Source: Neobacillus sp. PS2-9 (GTDB taxonomy: Bacteria > Bacillota > Bacilli > Bacillales > Cytobacillaceae). Taken from it: a DNA stretch of 64,000 nt. The translations under genes were made by a program, and so were the position numbers. The stretch is taken from contig NZ_CP133269.1 in the NCBI RefSeq assembly GCF_030915525.1, positions 5,064,001 to 5,128,000 of the forward strand, in the 5' to 3' direction. The notes below the pieces were generated by a model. That model saw only the letters and a list, made by a program, of their open reading frames with translations, had not been told where the DNA came from and did no database searches. This document shows, piece after piece, positions 32,637 through 45,006 of this stretch (position 1 is the first letter of the stretch; every line of letters starts with the position of its first letter).

Positions 32637-34718
32637 TTATTCACCTTTATTTTTTTTGATAATTTCTTCAGAAACTGATTTTGGAACTTCTTCGTAGTGA
32701 TCGAAGTGCATAGAGAATACTCCACGTCCTTGAGTACTTGAACGAAGTGCAGTTGCATAACCAAACATTTCTGAAAGTGGAACCATTGCACGAACTACTT
32801 GTGCGTTACCACGAGCTTCCATACCTTCAACGCGGCCACGACGTGCAGTGATTTGTCCCATGATATCCCCTAGGTATTCTTCAGGGATTACAACTTCAAC
32901 CCTCATCATAGGTTCAAGGATAACTGGGCTACACTTAGACGCAGCGTTTTTAAGTGCCATTGAAGCGGCAATCTTAAACGCCATCTCAGATGAGTCAACA
33001 TCATGGTAAGAACCGTCAAATAGACGAGCTTTAATATCAACTAATGGATATCCAGCAAGAACTCCACGGTCAAGTGAATCTTCAAGACCAGCTTGAACAG
33101 CCGGGATGTATTCACGAGGAACAACACCACCAACGATTCCGTTTACGAATTCGAATCCTTTACCTTCATCATTAGGTGAGAATTCAATCCAAACGTGACC
33201 ATATTGCCCACGACCACCAGATTGACGTGCGAATTTACCTTCAACTTGTGCAGAAGCACGGAAAGTTTCGCGATAGGCAACCTGCGGCGCACCTACATTT
33301 GCTTCGACCTTAAACTCACGACGCATACGATCAACGATGATATCTAGGTGAAGTTCACCCATACCAGCGATGATTACTTGTCCAGTTTCCTGGTCAGTGT
33401 GCGCACGGAATGTTGGATCTTCTTCTTGAAGTTTTTGTAGAGCAGTAGTCATTTTGTCTTGGTCAGCTTTTGACTTAGGTTCAACTGAAAGTTGAATTAC
33501 AGGCTCTGGGAATTGCATTGACTCAAGGATAACAGGGTTTTTGTCATCACATAGAGTATCTCCAGTAGTTGTATCTTTCAGACCTACAGCGGCAGCGATG
33601 TCACCAGCAAAAACCTTAGAGATTTCTTGACGGCTGTTCGCGTGCATTTGTAGAATACGTCCGATACGCTCACGCTTACCTTTAGTTGAGTTCTGAACAT
33701 ATGATCCAGATTCTAAAGTACCAGAGTAAACGCGGAAGAACGTTAATTTACCAACATATGGGTCAGTCATAACTTTAAACGCAAGAGCAGAGAATGGTTC
33801 TTCATCGCTTGAATGACGTTCAATAAATTCTTCTTCATCATCAACAGCGTGTCCTTTGATTGCAGGAACATCTAGTGGAGATGGAAGGTAATCTATAACG
33901 GCATCTAGCATTAACTGAACACCTTTGTTTTTGAAAGCTGATCCACAGATTACTGGATAGAATTCAACGTTAACTGTACCTTTACGAATCCCTGCTTTTA
34001 GTTCTTCTTTAGTGAGTTCTTCCCCACCTAGGTACTTTTCCATTAACTCTTCATCTAATTCAGCAACTGCTTCAACTAGCTTTTCGCGATATTCTTCAGC
34101 TTGCGCCATATATTCTTCTGGGATTTCACGAACTTCAATATCAGTTCCTAAATCGTTACCATAGAATACAGCATTCATTTCCACAAGGTCAATGATAGCT
34201 TCGAATTCATCTTCAGCACCGATTGGTAACTGAATTGGATGTGCATTCGCTTGTAAACGGTCATGTATTGTACCTACTGAGTATAAGAAGTCGGCTCCAA
34301 TTTTGTCCATTTTATTTACGAATACAACACGTGGTACACCGTAAGTTGTTGCTTGACGCCAAACTGTTTCAGTTTGAGGCTCAACACCAGACTGTGCATC
34401 TAGTACAGCTACCGCACCATCAAGTACACGTAGGGAACGTTCAACTTCAACCGTGAAGTCTACGTGTCCTGGTGTGTCGATGATGTTTACGCGGTGGCCT
34501 TTCCATTGTGCAGTTGTTGCTGCGGAAGTGATTGTGATTCCGCGTTCTTGCTCCTGCTCCATCCAGTCCATCTGAGAAGCGCCTTCATGTGTTTCACCGA
34601 TTTTATGAATCTTACCAGTGTAATAAAGAACACGCTCAGTGGTAGTCGTTTTACCGGCATCGATGTGAGCCATGATACCGATATTACGTGTGTTTGCTAA
34701 GGAGAACTCTCTTGCCAT
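32637..34718 (-). CDS. fusA: Elongation factor G
   Basis: The 693-residue GTPase has AHIDAGKT (17-24), DTPGHVDF and [10 protein letters not shown], and domains II-V ending in the EIIKKNKGE tail. It catalyses translocation. It follows rpsG by 53 nt; the length is within one residue of the B. subtilis protein. Confidence 0.98.
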   Translation of the reverse strand: MAREFSLANTRNIGIMAHIDAGKTTTTERVLYYTGKIHKIGETHEGASQMDWMEQEQERGITITSAATTAQWKGHRVNIIDTPGHVDFTVEVERSLRVLDGAVAVLDAQSGVEPQTETVWRQATTYGVPRVVFVNKMDKIGADFLYSVGTIHDRLQANAHPIQLPIGAEDEFEAIIDLVEMNAVFYGNDLGTDIEVREIPEEYMAQAEEYREKLVEAVAELDEELMEKYLGGEELTKEELKAGIRKGTVNVEFYPVICGSAFKNKGVQLMLDAVIDYLPSPLDVPAIKGHAVDDEEEFIERHSSDEEPFSALAFKVMTDPYVGKLTFFRVYSGTLESGSYVQNSTKGKRERIGRILQMHANSRQEISKVFAGDIAAAVGLKDTTTGDTLCDDKNPVILESMQFPEPVIQLSVEPKSKADQDKMTTALQKLQEEDPTFRAHTDQETGQVIIAGMGELHLDIIVDRMRREFKVEANVGAPQVAYRETFRASAQVEGKFARQSGGRGQYGHVWIEFSPNDEGKGFEFVNGIVGGVVPREYIPAVQAGLEDSLDRGVLAGYPLVDIKARLFDGSYHDVDSSEMAFKIAASMALKNAASKCSPVILEPMMRVEVVIPEEYLGDIMGQITARRGRVEGMEARGNAQVVRAMVPLSEMFGYATALRSSTQGRGVFSMHFDHYEEVPKSVSEEIIKKNKGE

Positions 34719-34771
34719 TTGGTCTTTCTCCTTCCTAGTTTGGAATGAAATTTTATATATTGAAGGTTAGA

Positions 34772-35242
34772 TTACCAACGATAGTGAGCAAACGCTTTGT
34801 TTGCTTCTGCCATTTTGTGTGTATCTTCACGCTTCTTAACAGATGCACCAGTGTTGTTAGCTGCATCCATGATTTCATTAGCTAAACGCTCTTCCATCGT
34901 CTTTTCACCGCGAAGACGAGCGTAGTTTACTAACCAACGAAGACCAAGAGTTGTACGGCGATCAGGACGCACCTCAACTGGTACTTGGTAGTTTGCACCA
35001 CCTACACGGCGAGCCTTAACTTCTAATACAGGCATGATGTTTTTCATAGCTGCTTCAAAAGTTTCCATTGGCTCTTTGCCAGTACGTTCGCGAATAGTAT
35101 CAAACGCAGAGTAAAGAATTTCTTGTGACTTACCTCTTTTACCGTCAACCATCATTTTGTTGATTAAACGAGTAACTAATTTTGAATTGTAAAGCGGATC
35201 TGGTAACACGTCTCTTTTTGCTACAGGACCTTTACGTGGCAT
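34772..35242 (-). CDS. rpsG: 30S ribosomal protein S7
   Basis: The 156-residue protein starts [20 protein letters not shown] and has [23 protein letters not shown] 35242, with AAAGGAGG upstream, gives the standard length; the upstream frame start at 35260 lies before the ribosome site. S7 nucleates the 30S head. Confidence 0.97.
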   Translation of the reverse strand: MPRKGPVAKRDVLPDPLYNSKLVTRLINKMMVDGKRGKSQEILYSAFDTIRERTGKEPMETFEAAMKNIMPVLEVKARRVGGANYQVPVEVRPDRRTTLGLRWLVNYARLRGEKTMEERLANEIMDAANNTGASVKKREDTHKMAEANKAFAHYRW

Positions 35243-35283
35243 ATTTTTTCCTCCTTTCAAAGAAGCTTTTATTAAAGTTATTA

Positions 35284-35721
<438 letters not shown>

Positions 35722-35809
35722 TCATTAATTGTAAGCCCACACATCCAGGTGGTTCATTTTTTTGCAAAAACAAAGTTTTTGCAGACTACTCTATCTACAA
35801 AAACAGTTT

Positions 35810-36058
35810 TTAACGGATAATTGCGACAGTTGCGGCACCAACTTCAATTCCACATGCTTTTCCGAGTTTTTTCATCGAATCTACATATCGAACCGGAACT
35901 TCTATGCCAAGAGCTACTTCTACAGCTTTAGCTGTAACCTTTGGTTCAGCATCGCTTGCAACGACTAACTCTTGTACATTACCTTCCTTAAGTGCTTTAA
36001 CTGCTTGTTTTGTTCCTATAACAAACTTTTGTGCCTGAAATACTTTTTCATAAGACAT
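35810..36058 (-). CDS. rplGB: L7Ae-family K-turn binding protein (RplGB/YbxF)
   Basis: The 82-residue L7Ae-fold protein reads [20 protein letters not shown] and has [10 protein letters not shown], the typical RNA-contact loop. Homologues bind kink-turns in RNA; the cellular target is unsettled. It is the first gene after the str promoter and precedes rpsL by 103 nt. GGAGG precedes the ATG. Confidence 0.92.
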   Translation of the reverse strand: MSYEKVFQAQKFVIGTKQAVKALKEGNVQELVVASDAEPKVTAKAVEVALGIEVPVRYVDSMKKLGKACGIEVGAATVAIIR

Positions 36059-36103
36059 AAATCATATCCTCCAAAGTATCAAATGAATAGGAGCACCTTT
36101 GAT

Positions 36104-36132
36104 ATAGTATCATCTTACCAAATAGATGTCAA
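36104..36132 (-). promoter_or_regulatory. Sigma-A promoter of rplGB-rpsL-rpsG-fusA-tuf
   Basis: TTGACA (36132-36127), 17 nt, TACTAT (36109-36104), 46 nt before the rplGB start. Confidence 0.88.
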
Positions 36133-36180
36133 CAAATGTTTCGATATTTTATTCAAGATAGCATTTGGTAATCTTTTCTT

Positions 36181-36213
36181 AAAATACGGTACCTGCAATA
36201 ATGCAGGTACCGT
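36181..36213 (-). terminator. Perfect hairpin terminator after rpoC
   Basis: ACGGTACCTGCA-TTAT-TGCAGGTACCGT: a perfect 12-bp stem and a 4-nt loop, then ATTTT, 9 nt after the rpoC stop. The T-tract is short, so readthrough into rplGB is possible. Confidence 0.8.
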
Positions 36214-36221
36214 TATCTTAC

Positions 36222-39200
36222 TTAGTCAATCAAAACGGTCTCTTCAGAGGTTGTATCACGAAGAACTGGCTCCGCTTTACGGTAGCGTTGCATTCCTGTT
36301 CCAGCAGGAACAAGCTTACCGATGATAACATTCTCCTTCAAGCCAAGTAATTCATCACGCTTGCCTTTGATCGCCGCATCTGTAAGAACTCTTGTAGTTT
36401 CTTGGAAGGATGCCGCAGACAAGAATGAATCCGTTTCAAGAGATGCTTTTGTAATACCAAGTAACACCGGACGGCCTGTTGCAGGCAATTTGCCCTCAAG
36501 TAACGCCCTTTCGTTAGCATCAGTGAATTGATGAATATCAAGTAGTGTACCTGGAAGTACTTCTGTTTCACCTGCATCACCAACACGGATTTTACGTAAC
36601 ATTTGGCGAACCATTACTTCCACGTGCTTATCGCCAATTTCTACCCCTTGCATGCGGTAAACTTTTTGTACTTCACGCAATAGGTACTCTTGAACCGATG
36701 TAACGTCTTTGACTTTGATTAACTCTTTCGGATCAATTGAACCTTCAGTAAGTTCTTGACCACGAGCAACCTTATCATTGATCGCCACTTTTAAACGTGC
36801 TGTGTATGGAGCGTTATAAGTACGTGATTCAACTTCGCCTTGAACGACGATTTCATGCTGACGGTCACGTCCTTCATTAATTCCAACAACTACACCTTCA
36901 ATTTCAGAGATAACAGCTTGACCTTTAGGGTTACGCGCTTCGAAAATCTCTTGGATACGCGGTAAACCTTGGGTAATATCGTCTCCCGCAACACCACCAG
37001 TATGGAAGGTACGCATGGTTAACTGTGTTCCTGGTTCACCAATGGATTGAGCAGCAATAATACCAACTGCTTCACCCACTTCAACTTCCTGACCAGTTGC
37101 CAAGTTACGGCCATAACATTTCTTACATACACCATGGCGTGTATTACAAGTAAATGCCGAACGGATTTTTACAGTTTCAATTCCTGCACCGACAATGATT
37201 TCTGCTAAATCTTCTGTAATTAAACCATTTTCAGGAACAAGTACTTCTTTTGTTTCAGGGTGCTTAATTGGATTACGTGCATAACGTCCAATTAAACGCT
37301 CATCAAGTCCTTCAATGATTTCTGTACCATCTTTTAATGCACTAATTATAAAGCCACGATCTGTACCACAATCGTCTTCACGGACAATGACATCTTGAGC
37401 AACGTCAACAAGTCGACGTGTTAAGTAACCTGAGTCAGCAGTCTTAAGGGCTGTATCAGCAAGACCTTTACGCGCACCGTGCGTAGAGATAAAGTACTCT
37501 AATACGGTTAAGCCTTCACGGAAACTTGATTTAATTGGTAACTCAATGATACGACCAGCCGGGTTGGCCATCAGACCACGCATACCAGCAAGCTGTGTAA
37601 AGTTAGATGCGTTACCACGGGCACCAGAATCACTCATCATGAAAATAGGATTCGTCTTATTTAAGGATTTCATCAGTTTGCCTTGAATAACATCCTTAGC
37701 TTGAGACCATATCGCAATCACACGATCATAACGCTCTTCCTCGGTAATAAGACCGCGTCTAAATTGCTTTGTCACGTTATCAACTTTACCTTGAGCTTCT
37801 TGTAGGATTTGCTGTTTCTCGCCTAGTACGACAATGTCAGCTACACCAACGGTAATACCAGCTTTTGTTGAATGTTTAAATCCAAGATCTTTCATGCGGT
37901 CAAGCATTTTAGACGTTTCAGTAATTTTGAATCGCTTAAATACTTCTGCAATGATATTACCAAGGATTTTTTTCTTAAACGGATCTACTAATGGCATTGA
38001 TTTGATTTTAGCTAGAATATCTTCACCTTTTTCAACAAAATACTTGGCAGGTGTTTCAACTTCTAGGTTATGTCGAGTTGGTTCATTGATATATGGGAAT
38101 GACTTCGGAAGAATCTCATTAAAAATAAGCTTACCTACCGTAGTTATTAATAGCTTATTATTTTGTTCTTCAGAGAAAGTCTCATTTCCTAATGATCCAG
38201 CATGAACCGCTACACGAGTATGGAAATGAGCATATCCATTTTGATATGCAAGAATAGCTTCGTTTGTATCTTTGAAAATCATACCCTCACCGACTGCACC
38301 TTCACGCTCTAGAGTTAAGTAATAGTTACCTAACACCATATCCTGGGAAGGAGTAACAACCGGTTTACCATCTTTAGGGTTTAGGATGTTTTGCGCTGCA
38401 AGCATTAATAATCTAGCTTCCGCTTGCGCTTCAGATGAAAGTGGTACGTGAACAGCCATTTGGTCACCATCGAAGTCCGCATTGTATGCTGTACATACAA
38501 GTGGGTGAAGGCGAATCGCCCGTCCTTCAACAAGTGTTGGTTCAAATGCCTGGATACCTAATCTATGCAATGTAGGGGCACGGTTCAAGAGAACTGGATG
38601 CTCTCTAATAACATCTTCAAGTACATCCCATACATCTGGAGATACGCGTTCAATTTTACGTTTAGCAGATTTGATATTATGGGCTAAACCTTTTTCAACA
38701 AGCTCCTTCATAACAAATGGCTTGAAGAGTTCAAGTGCCATTTCTTTAGGAAGACCACATTGATACATTTTTAAGTTTGGACCTACAACGATTACTGAAC
38801 GACCAGAATAGTCAACACGCTTACCAAGCAAGTTTTGACGGAAACGTCCTTGTTTACCCTTTAACATATGTGAAAGAGATTTTAGCGGACGGTTACCAGG
38901 TCCTGTAACTGGACGGCCACGACGACCGTTATCAATCAAGGCATCAACTGCTTCTTGGAGCATACGCTTTTCGTTTTGAACGATGATGCTTGGTGCACCA
39001 AGGTCTAATAAACGCTTTAAGCGGTTGTTACGGTTAATTACTCGGCGGTATAAATCGTTTAAGTCAGAAGTCGCAAATCTTCCTCCATCCAATTGAACCA
39101 TTGGACGAAGTTCAGGAGGAATAACAGGCAGTACGTCAAGAATCATCCAATCAGGTTCGTTTCCAGAACCACGGAATGCTTCTAACACTTCGAGGCGCTT

Positions 39201-39821
39201 AATGGCACGTGTACGACGTTGACCTTGTGCTGTTTTTAGTTCTTCCTTTAAAATATCTACTTCTTTATTTAAATCGATATCAGAAAGAAGTTTTTTAATC
39301 GCTTCAGCGCCCATGGCAGCTTGGAATTTGTTTCCGTACTTTTCACGATAGGCACGATATTCTTTTTCAGATAGAAGCTGCTTTTTATCAAGAGCAGTAT
39401 CTCCTGATTCTGTTACTACATAAGAAGCGAAGTAAATAATTTCTTCTAATGCACGAGGGGACATATCTAGAACAAGTCCCATTCGGCTCGGGATTCCTTT
39501 GAAATACCAAATATGAGATACAGGTGCTGCGAGTTCGATGTGACCCATACGCTCACGACGGACTTTTGCACGAGTTACTTCTACCCCACATCGGTCACAA
39601 ACGACGCCTTTATAACGGACACGCTTATATTTACCGCAATGACATTCCCAATCCTTTGTTGGACCAAAAATTCGTTCGCAGAATAAACCGTCCTTTTCAG
39701 GCTTTAACGTACGATAGTTAATGGTTTCTGGCTTTTTCACTTCTCCGAATGACCATGAACGGATTTTATCCGGTGAAGCAAGACCAATTTTCATATACTC
39801 AAAATTATTAACGTCAAGCAA
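36222..39821 (-). CDS. rpoC: RNA polymerase subunit beta'
   Basis: The 1199-residue subunit has the N-terminal zinc ribbon (CHCGKYK ... CDRCGVE near 60-80), the catalytic NADFDGDQM with three Asp at about 450, and a second zinc site (CGTDRG ... [13 protein letters not shown]). It forms the active centre with RpoB. The 223-nt spacer to rpoB is unusually full of structure (a repeat and a strong hairpin). Length matches B. subtilis. Confidence 0.98.
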   Translation of the reverse strand: MLDVNNFEYMKIGLASPDKIRSWSFGEVKKPETINYRTLKPEKDGLFCERIFGPTKDWECHCGKYKRVRYKGVVCDRCGVEVTRAKVRRERMGHIELAAPVSHIWYFKGIPSRMGLVLDMSPRALEEIIYFASYVVTESGDTALDKKQLLSEKEYRAYREKYGNKFQAAMGAEAIKKLLSDIDLNKEVDILKEELKTAQGQRRTRAIKRLEVLEAFRGSGNEPDWMILDVLPVIPPELRPMVQLDGGRFATSDLNDLYRRVINRNNRLKRLLDLGAPSIIVQNEKRMLQEAVDALIDNGRRGRPVTGPGNRPLKSLSHMLKGKQGRFRQNLLGKRVDYSGRSVIVVGPNLKMYQCGLPKEMALELFKPFVMKELVEKGLAHNIKSAKRKIERVSPDVWDVLEDVIREHPVLLNRAPTLHRLGIQAFEPTLVEGRAIRLHPLVCTAYNADFDGDQMAVHVPLSSEAQAEARLLMLAAQNILNPKDGKPVVTPSQDMVLGNYYLTLEREGAVGEGMIFKDTNEAILAYQNGYAHFHTRVAVHAGSLGNETFSEEQNNKLLITTVGKLIFNEILPKSFPYINEPTRHNLEVETPAKYFVEKGEDILAKIKSMPLVDPFKKKILGNIIAEVFKRFKITETSKMLDRMKDLGFKHSTKAGITVGVADIVVLGEKQQILQEAQGKVDNVTKQFRRGLITEEERYDRVIAIWSQAKDVIQGKLMKSLNKTNPIFMMSDSGARGNASNFTQLAGMRGLMANPAGRIIELPIKSSFREGLTVLEYFISTHGARKGLADTALKTADSGYLTRRLVDVAQDVIVREDDCGTDRGFIISALKDGTEIIEGLDERLIGRYARNPIKHPETKEVLVPENGLITEDLAEIIVGAGIETVKIRSAFTCNTRHGVCKKCYGRNLATGQEVEVGEAVGIIAAQSIGEPGTQLTMRTFHTGGVAGDDITQGLPRIQEIFEARNPKGQAVISEIEGVVVGINEGRDRQHEIVVQGEVESRTYNAPYTARLKVAINDKVARGQELTEGSIDPKELIKVKDVTSVQEYLLREVQKVYRMQGVEIGDKHVEVMVRQMLRKIRVGDAGETEVLPGTLLDIHQFTDANERALLEGKLPATGRPVLLGITKASLETDSFLSAASFQETTRVLTDAAIKGKRDELLGLKENVIIGKLVPAGTGMQRYRKAEPVLRDTTSEETVLID

Positions 39822-39870
39822 GGGGCCTACCTCCCTTTCGATATCCAGGTTTTACCCTAATGCAATAAAA

Positions 39871-39982
39871 AGTGGAAGCGCGCGGGTTAGCCCCGACAAG
39901 CAAATGTTCTCCAGCCGGAAAGTCGTTTTTTGACTTTTTGGCTGGAGGTTATTTGACCTCGAGGGGCTGCACGCTGCAACTA
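39871..39982. repeat. Foldable intergenic repeat, copy 2 (rpoB-rpoC spacer)
   Basis: Ends AAGCGCGCGGGTTAGCCCCG and CGAGGGGCTGCACGCTGCAA are partly complementary. Inside, CTCCAGCC / GGCTGGAG forms a hairpin and GGTTATTTGACC follows. The AGCCCCGACAAG and GGTTATTTGACCTCGAGG phrases are those of the same family as 31005-31206. Because rpoB and rpoC are cotranscribed in Bacillus, this copy should be carried in a major mRNA. Confidence 0.65.
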
Positions 39983-39998
39983 GATTAATTAAAAGCGT

Positions 39999-40025
39999 AC
40001 AGCGCACACACGGGTTGTGCGCTGT
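39999..40025 (-). other. Strong hairpin right after rpoB
   Basis: ACAGCGCACA / TGTGCGCTGT, a 10-bp GC-rich stem around a 7-nt loop, followed by ACGCTTTTAATT on the transcript. The weak T-tract makes it an attenuator or mRNA-end candidate within rpoBC. Confidence 0.6.
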
Positions 40026-40044
40026 AGCTCAGATATTTAATTGT

Positions 40045-43000
40045 TTACTCTTTTGAACCCACTTTTTCAGATTCAAGGCTTGGCGCATCTGGAACAATGT
40101 TTAACGTATCGACTTGTTGTAAGTCATCCTCGTCTTCCGTGTCGCGCATTTCTATTTCTTTTTCATCACCAGATAGGATTTTCACATCCATACCTAAGCT
40201 CTGAAGTTCTTTAATTAATACTTTAAATGACTCAGGAACGCCTGGTTCTGGAACATTTTCACCTTTAACAATGGCTTCATATGTTTTCACACGACCAACG
40301 ACATCATCTGATTTAACAGTAAGGATTTCTTGAAGAGTATATGCAGCACCGTAAGCTTCAAGTGCCCATACCTCCATCTCTCCGAAACGCTGTCCACCAA
40401 ATTGTGCTTTACCACCAAGTGGCTGCTGTGTAACAAGAGAGTATGGTCCAGTTGAACGAGCATGAAGTTTATCGTCAACCATGTGAGCCAGCTTGATCAT
40501 ATACATGACACCAACGGATACACGGTTATCAAATGGTTCTCCAGAGCGGCCGTCATATAGGACAGTTTTTGCATCGCGAGCCATACCTGCTTCTTCAATT
40601 GTTCCCCAAACATCTTCCTCACGGGCACCGTCAAATACTGGAGTGGCAACGTGAATATTAAGTGCTCTTGCAGCCATACCAAGGTGAAGCTCAAGCACCT
40701 GACCGATGTTCATACGTGAAGGTACCCCTAATGGGTTTAACATGATGTCGACTGGTGTACCATCTGGTAAATAAGGCATATCTTCTTCTGGTAAAATCCT
40801 TGAGATAACCCCTTTGTTACCATGTCGTCCTGCCATTTTATCGCCTTCATGAATCTTACGCTTCTGAACGATATAAACGCGAACAAGCTGATTAACACCT
40901 GGTGGCAGTTCATCTCCATCTTCACGATTGAAGACTTTAACATCATGAACAATACCGCCGCCGCCATGTGGAACTCGCAGTGACGTATCACGAACTTCAC
41001 GGGCCTTTTCTCCAAAGATTGCATGTAATAGACGTTCTTCAGCCGTTAATTCTGTTACACCTTTTGGCGTAACCTTACCAACTAGAAGGTCACCATCTTT
41101 TACTTCAGCACCTGTGCGAATAATACCGCGCTCATCCAGATTACGAAGTGCATCTTCACCTACGTTTGGAATATCACGTGTAATTTCTTCAGGTCCTAGC
41201 TTTGTATCTCGAGATTCTGACTCATATTCTTCAATATGAATGGATGTATACACATCGTCTTTTACAAGACGCTCACTCATAATGATTGCATCTTCATAGT
41301 TATATCCATCCCAAGTCATAAAGGCAACAAGAACGTTACGTCCAAGTGCTAACTCACCTAATTCCATTGAAGGACCATCAGCAAGAATTTCACCTTTTTT
41401 CACTCGATTACCAACAGCAACGATAGGACGTTGGTTGTAGCAAGTACCTTGGTTAGAGCGGATAAACTTTAATAAACGATATTTCTTAAGATCGCCTTTT
41501 ACTTCTTGGCCATCTACTTCTTTCATTTCACGAACCCAAACTTCACGAGCTTCAACGTGTTCTACGATACCATCAGTCTTACAAATGACGGCTGCACCGG
41601 AGTCTTTTCCTGATACATATTCCATACCTGTACCAACTCTTGGAGCCTCTGGCTGCATAAGAGGTACTGCTTGACGCTGCATGTTTGCACCCATCAAGGC
41701 ACGGTTGGAGTCATCGTTTTCTAAGAACGGAATACAAGCTGTTGCAGCAGAAACAACCTGTTTTGGTGATACATCCATATAATCGATACGGTCGCGATTA
41801 ACAACAGTGTTCTCACCACGGAAACGCGCAACAATATCCGCATCAACGAACGAACCATCATCACCAAGACGGGAATTCGCCTGTGCGACTACATAGTTAT
41901 CCTCTTCATCCGCTGTTAAGTAATCGATCCGGCTTGTTACCTTGCCAGTGTCAGGGTCAACACGACGGTAAGGTGTTTCAATAAATCCGAAACGGTTTAC
42001 TTTTGCATAAGATGATAGTGAGTTAATCAAACCAATGTTTGGACCTTCCGGCGTCTCAATCGGACACATACGTCCATAGTGGGAATAGTGAACGTCACGA
42101 ACTTCAAAGCCTGCGCGCTCACGTGTTAAACCACCAGGTCCGAGTGCAGATAGACGGCGCTTATGCGTTAATTCAGCAAGTGGATTTGTTTGATCCATGA
42201 ACTGAGATAATTGAGAGCTTCCGAAGAACTCCTTGATCGATGCAATAACTGGACGAATATTAATTAGCTGCTGTGGTGTGATTGTTGCTGTATCTTGAAT
42301 AGACATTCTTTCACGTACTACACGTTCCATACGGGATAAACCGATACGGAATTGATTTTGCAACAATTCTCCAACAGAGCGTAGACGTCTGTTCCCTAAA
42401 TGGTCGATATCATCTGTATCGCCTACTCCATGCAATAAATTGAAGAAGTAGCTGATAGAAGCAATGATATCGGCAGGAGTAATATTTTTAATTGGTTCCG
42501 CCACATATGCGTTACCCAATACATTAATTACTTTTTCATTTTCATCACCAGGTGCATAAATCTTAATGCCTTGTAAAGTGATTTCATCCTCAACCACACC
42601 GCCAGCAGGATTAAAGCCTTTGAAATTAATGTTCTTTTCAAGTGCTGGGATAATTCTATCTAGGTTTCTTCTATCTAGAACGGTTCCCTTTTCTGCGATA
42701 ATTTCACCTGTTTCAGGATCAGCAAGCGATTCTGCTAAACGTTGGTTAAATAAACGGTTTTTAATATGAAGCTTCTTATTAATTTTATAGCGTCCTACAT
42801 TTGCAAGATCGTAGCGCTTTGGATCAAAGAAGCGAGAAACTAATAAGCTTTTTGCGTTATCAACTGTTGGTGGTTCACCTGGACGTAGACGCTCATAGAT
42901 TTCAAGAAGCGCTTTATCCACACCTTCCGTGTTGTCCTTCTCAAGAGTATTACGAATATACTCATTGTCTCCAATCAATTCAATAATTTCTTGATCAGAG

Positions 43001-43605
43001 CCGAAGCCTAATGCACGCAAAAGAACCGTAACGGGCAGTTTCCGAGTACGATCTATTCTCACATATACGACATCTTTGGCATCTGTTTCATATTCCAGCC
43101 AAGCGCCGCGGTTCGGAATTACAGTAGCTGTAAATCCTTTTTTTCCATTCTTATCAAGTTTACCACTAAAGTAAACGCTCGGTGAACGCACTAATTGTGA
43201 AACAATAACGCGTTCTGCCCCATTAATGACAAACGTACCTGTTTCAGTCATAAGTGGGAAATCACCCATGAATACATCTTGATCTTTTACTTCGCCTGTT
43301 TCTTTGTTTACAAGACGTACTTTTACACGTAATGGAGCAGAATATGTAACGTCCCGTTCTTTTGATTCTTCTACAGAATACTTTGGATCGCCAAGGCTGT
43401 AATCAATAAATTCCAGTGATAGGTTACCAGTAAAGTCTTCAATCGGTGAAATATCTTGAAACATTTCACGCAATCCCTCATCCAGAAACCATTGATATGA
43501 AGAGGTTTGGATTTCAATAAGATTTGGTAATTCTAAAACTTCACTGATTCGTGCGTAACTTCTTCGTTGGCGGTGTCGTCCATACTGAACTAGTTGACCT
43601 GTCAA
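40045..43605 (-). CDS. rpoB: RNA polymerase subunit beta
   Basis: The 1186-residue subunit starts [20 protein letters not shown]. The start is TTG 43605, with GAGGGGTG 6 nt upstream, as in B. subtilis; the GTG at 43614 lies in the ribosome site. The rifampicin region [18 protein letters not shown] and [12 protein letters not shown] has wild-type Gln, Asp, His and Ser, so the allele should be rifampicin sensitive. The acidic C-terminal tail is shorter and diverged relative to B. subtilis. Transcribed from its own promoter with a leader terminator. Confidence 0.97.
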   Translation of the reverse strand: MTGQLVQYGRHRQRRSYARISEVLELPNLIEIQTSSYQWFLDEGLREMFQDISPIEDFTGNLSLEFIDYSLGDPKYSVEESKERDVTYSAPLRVKVRLVNKETGEVKDQDVFMGDFPLMTETGTFVINGAERVIVSQLVRSPSVYFSGKLDKNGKKGFTATVIPNRGAWLEYETDAKDVVYVRIDRTRKLPVTVLLRALGFGSDQEIIELIGDNEYIRNTLEKDNTEGVDKALLEIYERLRPGEPPTVDNAKSLLVSRFFDPKRYDLANVGRYKINKKLHIKNRLFNQRLAESLADPETGEIIAEKGTVLDRRNLDRIIPALEKNINFKGFNPAGGVVEDEITLQGIKIYAPGDENEKVINVLGNAYVAEPIKNITPADIIASISYFFNLLHGVGDTDDIDHLGNRRLRSVGELLQNQFRIGLSRMERVVRERMSIQDTATITPQQLINIRPVIASIKEFFGSSQLSQFMDQTNPLAELTHKRRLSALGPGGLTRERAGFEVRDVHYSHYGRMCPIETPEGPNIGLINSLSSYAKVNRFGFIETPYRRVDPDTGKVTSRIDYLTADEEDNYVVAQANSRLGDDGSFVDADIVARFRGENTVVNRDRIDYMDVSPKQVVSAATACIPFLENDDSNRALMGANMQRQAVPLMQPEAPRVGTGMEYVSGKDSGAAVICKTDGIVEHVEAREVWVREMKEVDGQEVKGDLKKYRLLKFIRSNQGTCYNQRPIVAVGNRVKKGEILADGPSMELGELALGRNVLVAFMTWDGYNYEDAIIMSERLVKDDVYTSIHIEEYESESRDTKLGPEEITRDIPNVGEDALRNLDERGIIRTGAEVKDGDLLVGKVTPKGVTELTAEERLLHAIFGEKAREVRDTSLRVPHGGGGIVHDVKVFNREDGDELPPGVNQLVRVYIVQKRKIHEGDKMAGRHGNKGVISRILPEEDMPYLPDGTPVDIMLNPLGVPSRMNIGQVLELHLGMAARALNIHVATPVFDGAREEDVWGTIEEAGMARDAKTVLYDGRSGEPFDNRVSVGVMYMIKLAHMVDDKLHARSTGPYSLVTQQPLGGKAQFGGQRFGEMEVWALEAYGAAYTLQEILTVKSDDVVGRVKTYEAIVKGENVPEPGVPESFKVLIKELQSLGMDVKILSGDEKEIEMRDTEDEDDLQQVDTLNIVPDAPSLESEKVGSKE

Positions 43606-43663
43606 CTGATTCACCCCTCAAATCAAGCGTTTTTTAATAAATCTATTAACGTCTACCGGAAGG

Positions 43664-43702
43664 AAAAATAACCCTTCTCATTAGACAAAAAGAAAAAGGG
43701 TT
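43664..43702 (-). terminator. Terminator-like hairpin in the rpoB leader
   Basis: AACCCTT ... AAGGGTT followed by ATTTTT on the minus strand, between the rpoB promoter and start. It can also work on the plus strand, where T6 follows. It may attenuate rpoBC transcription. Confidence 0.6.
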
Positions 43703-43832
43703 TTTTACTCAAAAACCACATTTTCACATTTTGACTATTATTTTGTCATCATTTCCTTCTTATCCATTTTTTATACCATAAACTTCAGTATTTTAAGGAA
43801 TAATTCGGAAATTATTATGATGGCATTTTATA

Positions 43833-43861
43833 ATGCTACCACAACGGAAATTCCAAGTCAA
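43833..43861 (-). promoter_or_regulatory. Sigma-A promoter of rpoBC
   Basis: TTGACT (43861-43856), 17 nt, TAGCAT (43838-43833). The -35 directly follows the stop codon of the methyltransferase gene. Confidence 0.7.
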
Positions 43862-44461
43862 CTACTTTATCGCTTTAACAATAAAATAACCCTTGGATTT
43901 GTCAATAGTCTCTACTTCGGAAAATAGTGTCTTTAATTTTTCAATGGCAGATGGTGCACCTTGCTTCTTTTGAATTACTACCCACAGCTCACCATTCGAA
44001 ACAAGATGATTGTAGCTTTGTTCAAAAATATCATGCACTGTCTGTTTTCCCGCTCTTATAGGCGGATTGGTTAGGATTGCAGCGAAATTCATTTCATTTA
44101 CATTTATTAGCCTGTCACTTTCATACACTTTAACATTTTCAATCTTGTTTAATGCTGCATTTTCTTTTGACAGTTGAATCGCCCGTTCATTCACATCTAC
44201 CATATGAACCACACGATCATGATACTGTTTCGCAATAGACAAACCGATAGGGCCGTAGCCGCAACCTACATCCAGAACGAATCCTTCTGTCTGAGGCATT
44301 TCAAAAGACTCAATCAATAAACGTGAGCCAAAATCTACTTCTCTTTTTGAAAAAACACCGTTATCCGTCTTAAAACGGAAGAGGTTATTTTTTAACATAA
44401 AATCCCAAAATTTCGGATCACTTTCAACCTTCTGGGTACGAGAATAGTAGTGTTCAGACAT
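43862..44461 (-). CDS. RsmC/RlmG-like class I methyltransferase (YbxB family)
   Basis: The 199-residue protein has the SAM-binding motif LDVGCGYGPIGLS and the catalytic NPPIR (an N-P-P-F/I-type motif of base N-methyltransferases) in ILTNPPIRAGK. It probably methylates a guanine in rRNA, but the exact base is not known to me. The start ATG 44461 follows GGGAGGTGAGCTTT; the earlier GTG at 44470 is in that site. The gene lies between rplL and rpoB as ybxB does in B. subtilis. Confidence 0.88.
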   Translation of the reverse strand: MSEHYYSRTQKVESDPKFWDFMLKNNLFRFKTDNGVFSKREVDFGSRLLIESFEMPQTEGFVLDVGCGYGPIGLSIAKQYHDRVVHMVDVNERAIQLSKENAALNKIENVKVYESDRLINVNEMNFAAILTNPPIRAGKQTVHDIFEQSYNHLVSNGELWVVIQKKQGAPSAIEKLKTLFSEVETIDKSKGYFIVKAIK

Positions 44462-44546
44462 AAAGCTCACCTCCCGAGGAGTATATAATGAAGAAAAACG
44501 AGGAATTCCTTTTAACTATTCAAGCACTTCCGTTCTTAAAATAGCC

Positions 44547-44575
44547 AAAAAAAGCCCGCTTATACAGCGAGCTTT
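44547..44575 (-). terminator. Terminator after rplL
   Basis: AAAGCTCGCT-GTATA-AGCGGGCTTT (one G-T pair), followed by T7, 12 nt after the rplL stop. Confidence 0.9.
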
Positions 44576-44587
44576 TCTATATGGTTA

Positions 44588-44950
44588 TTACTTAACTTCA
44601 ACGTTAGCTCCAACTTCATCAAGCTTAGCTTTGATTGCTTCAGCATCTTCTTTAGACACGCCTTCTTTGATTGCTTTTGGAGTGTTGTCAACAAGATCTT
44701 TTGCTTCTTTAAGACCAAGGCCTGTGATTTCACGAACAACCTTGATAACTTTGATTTTTTGATCTCCAGCGCTAGCAAGGATTACATCAAATTCAGTTTG
44801 CTCTTCAACAGCAGCAGCACCAGCGCCGCCAACCATTGCTACAGGAGCAGCAGCAGTTACGCCAAATTCTTCTTCGATTGCTTTTACAAGATCGTTAAGT
44901 TCTAAAACAGTCATAGATTTAACTGCTTCAATGATTTGTTCTTTAGTCAT
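44588..44950 (-). CDS. rplL: 50S ribosomal protein L7/L12
   Basis: The 120-residue acidic protein has the N-terminal dimer helix, an Ala-rich hinge (about 34-48) and a C-terminal factor-binding domain with [14 protein letters not shown]. Multiple copies on L10 recruit translation factors. AAGGAGG precedes the ATG; 56 nt after rplJ. Confidence 0.98.
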   Translation of the reverse strand: MTKEQIIEAVKSMTVLELNDLVKAIEEEFGVTAAAPVAMVGGAGAAAVEEQTEFDVILASAGDQKIKVIKVVREITGLGLKEAKDLVDNTPKAIKEGVSKEDAEAIKAKLDEVGANVEVK

Positions 44951-45006
44951 GATTAAATTTCCTCCTTAGTATTGGTTACATTTTATTTGTTAGGCTTCAG
45001 ATTAAC

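Noticed and set aside
37834..38205. Long opposite-strand frames inside rpoC, rpoB, clpC, gltX and nhaC
   Set aside because: They are shadows of well-conserved genes, without ribosome sites or recognisable products.
43606..43614. GTG start for rpoB giving MNQLTGQ
   Set aside because: The GTG is part of the GAGGGGTG ribosome site; TTG 43605 has the right spacing and matches the B. subtilis start.
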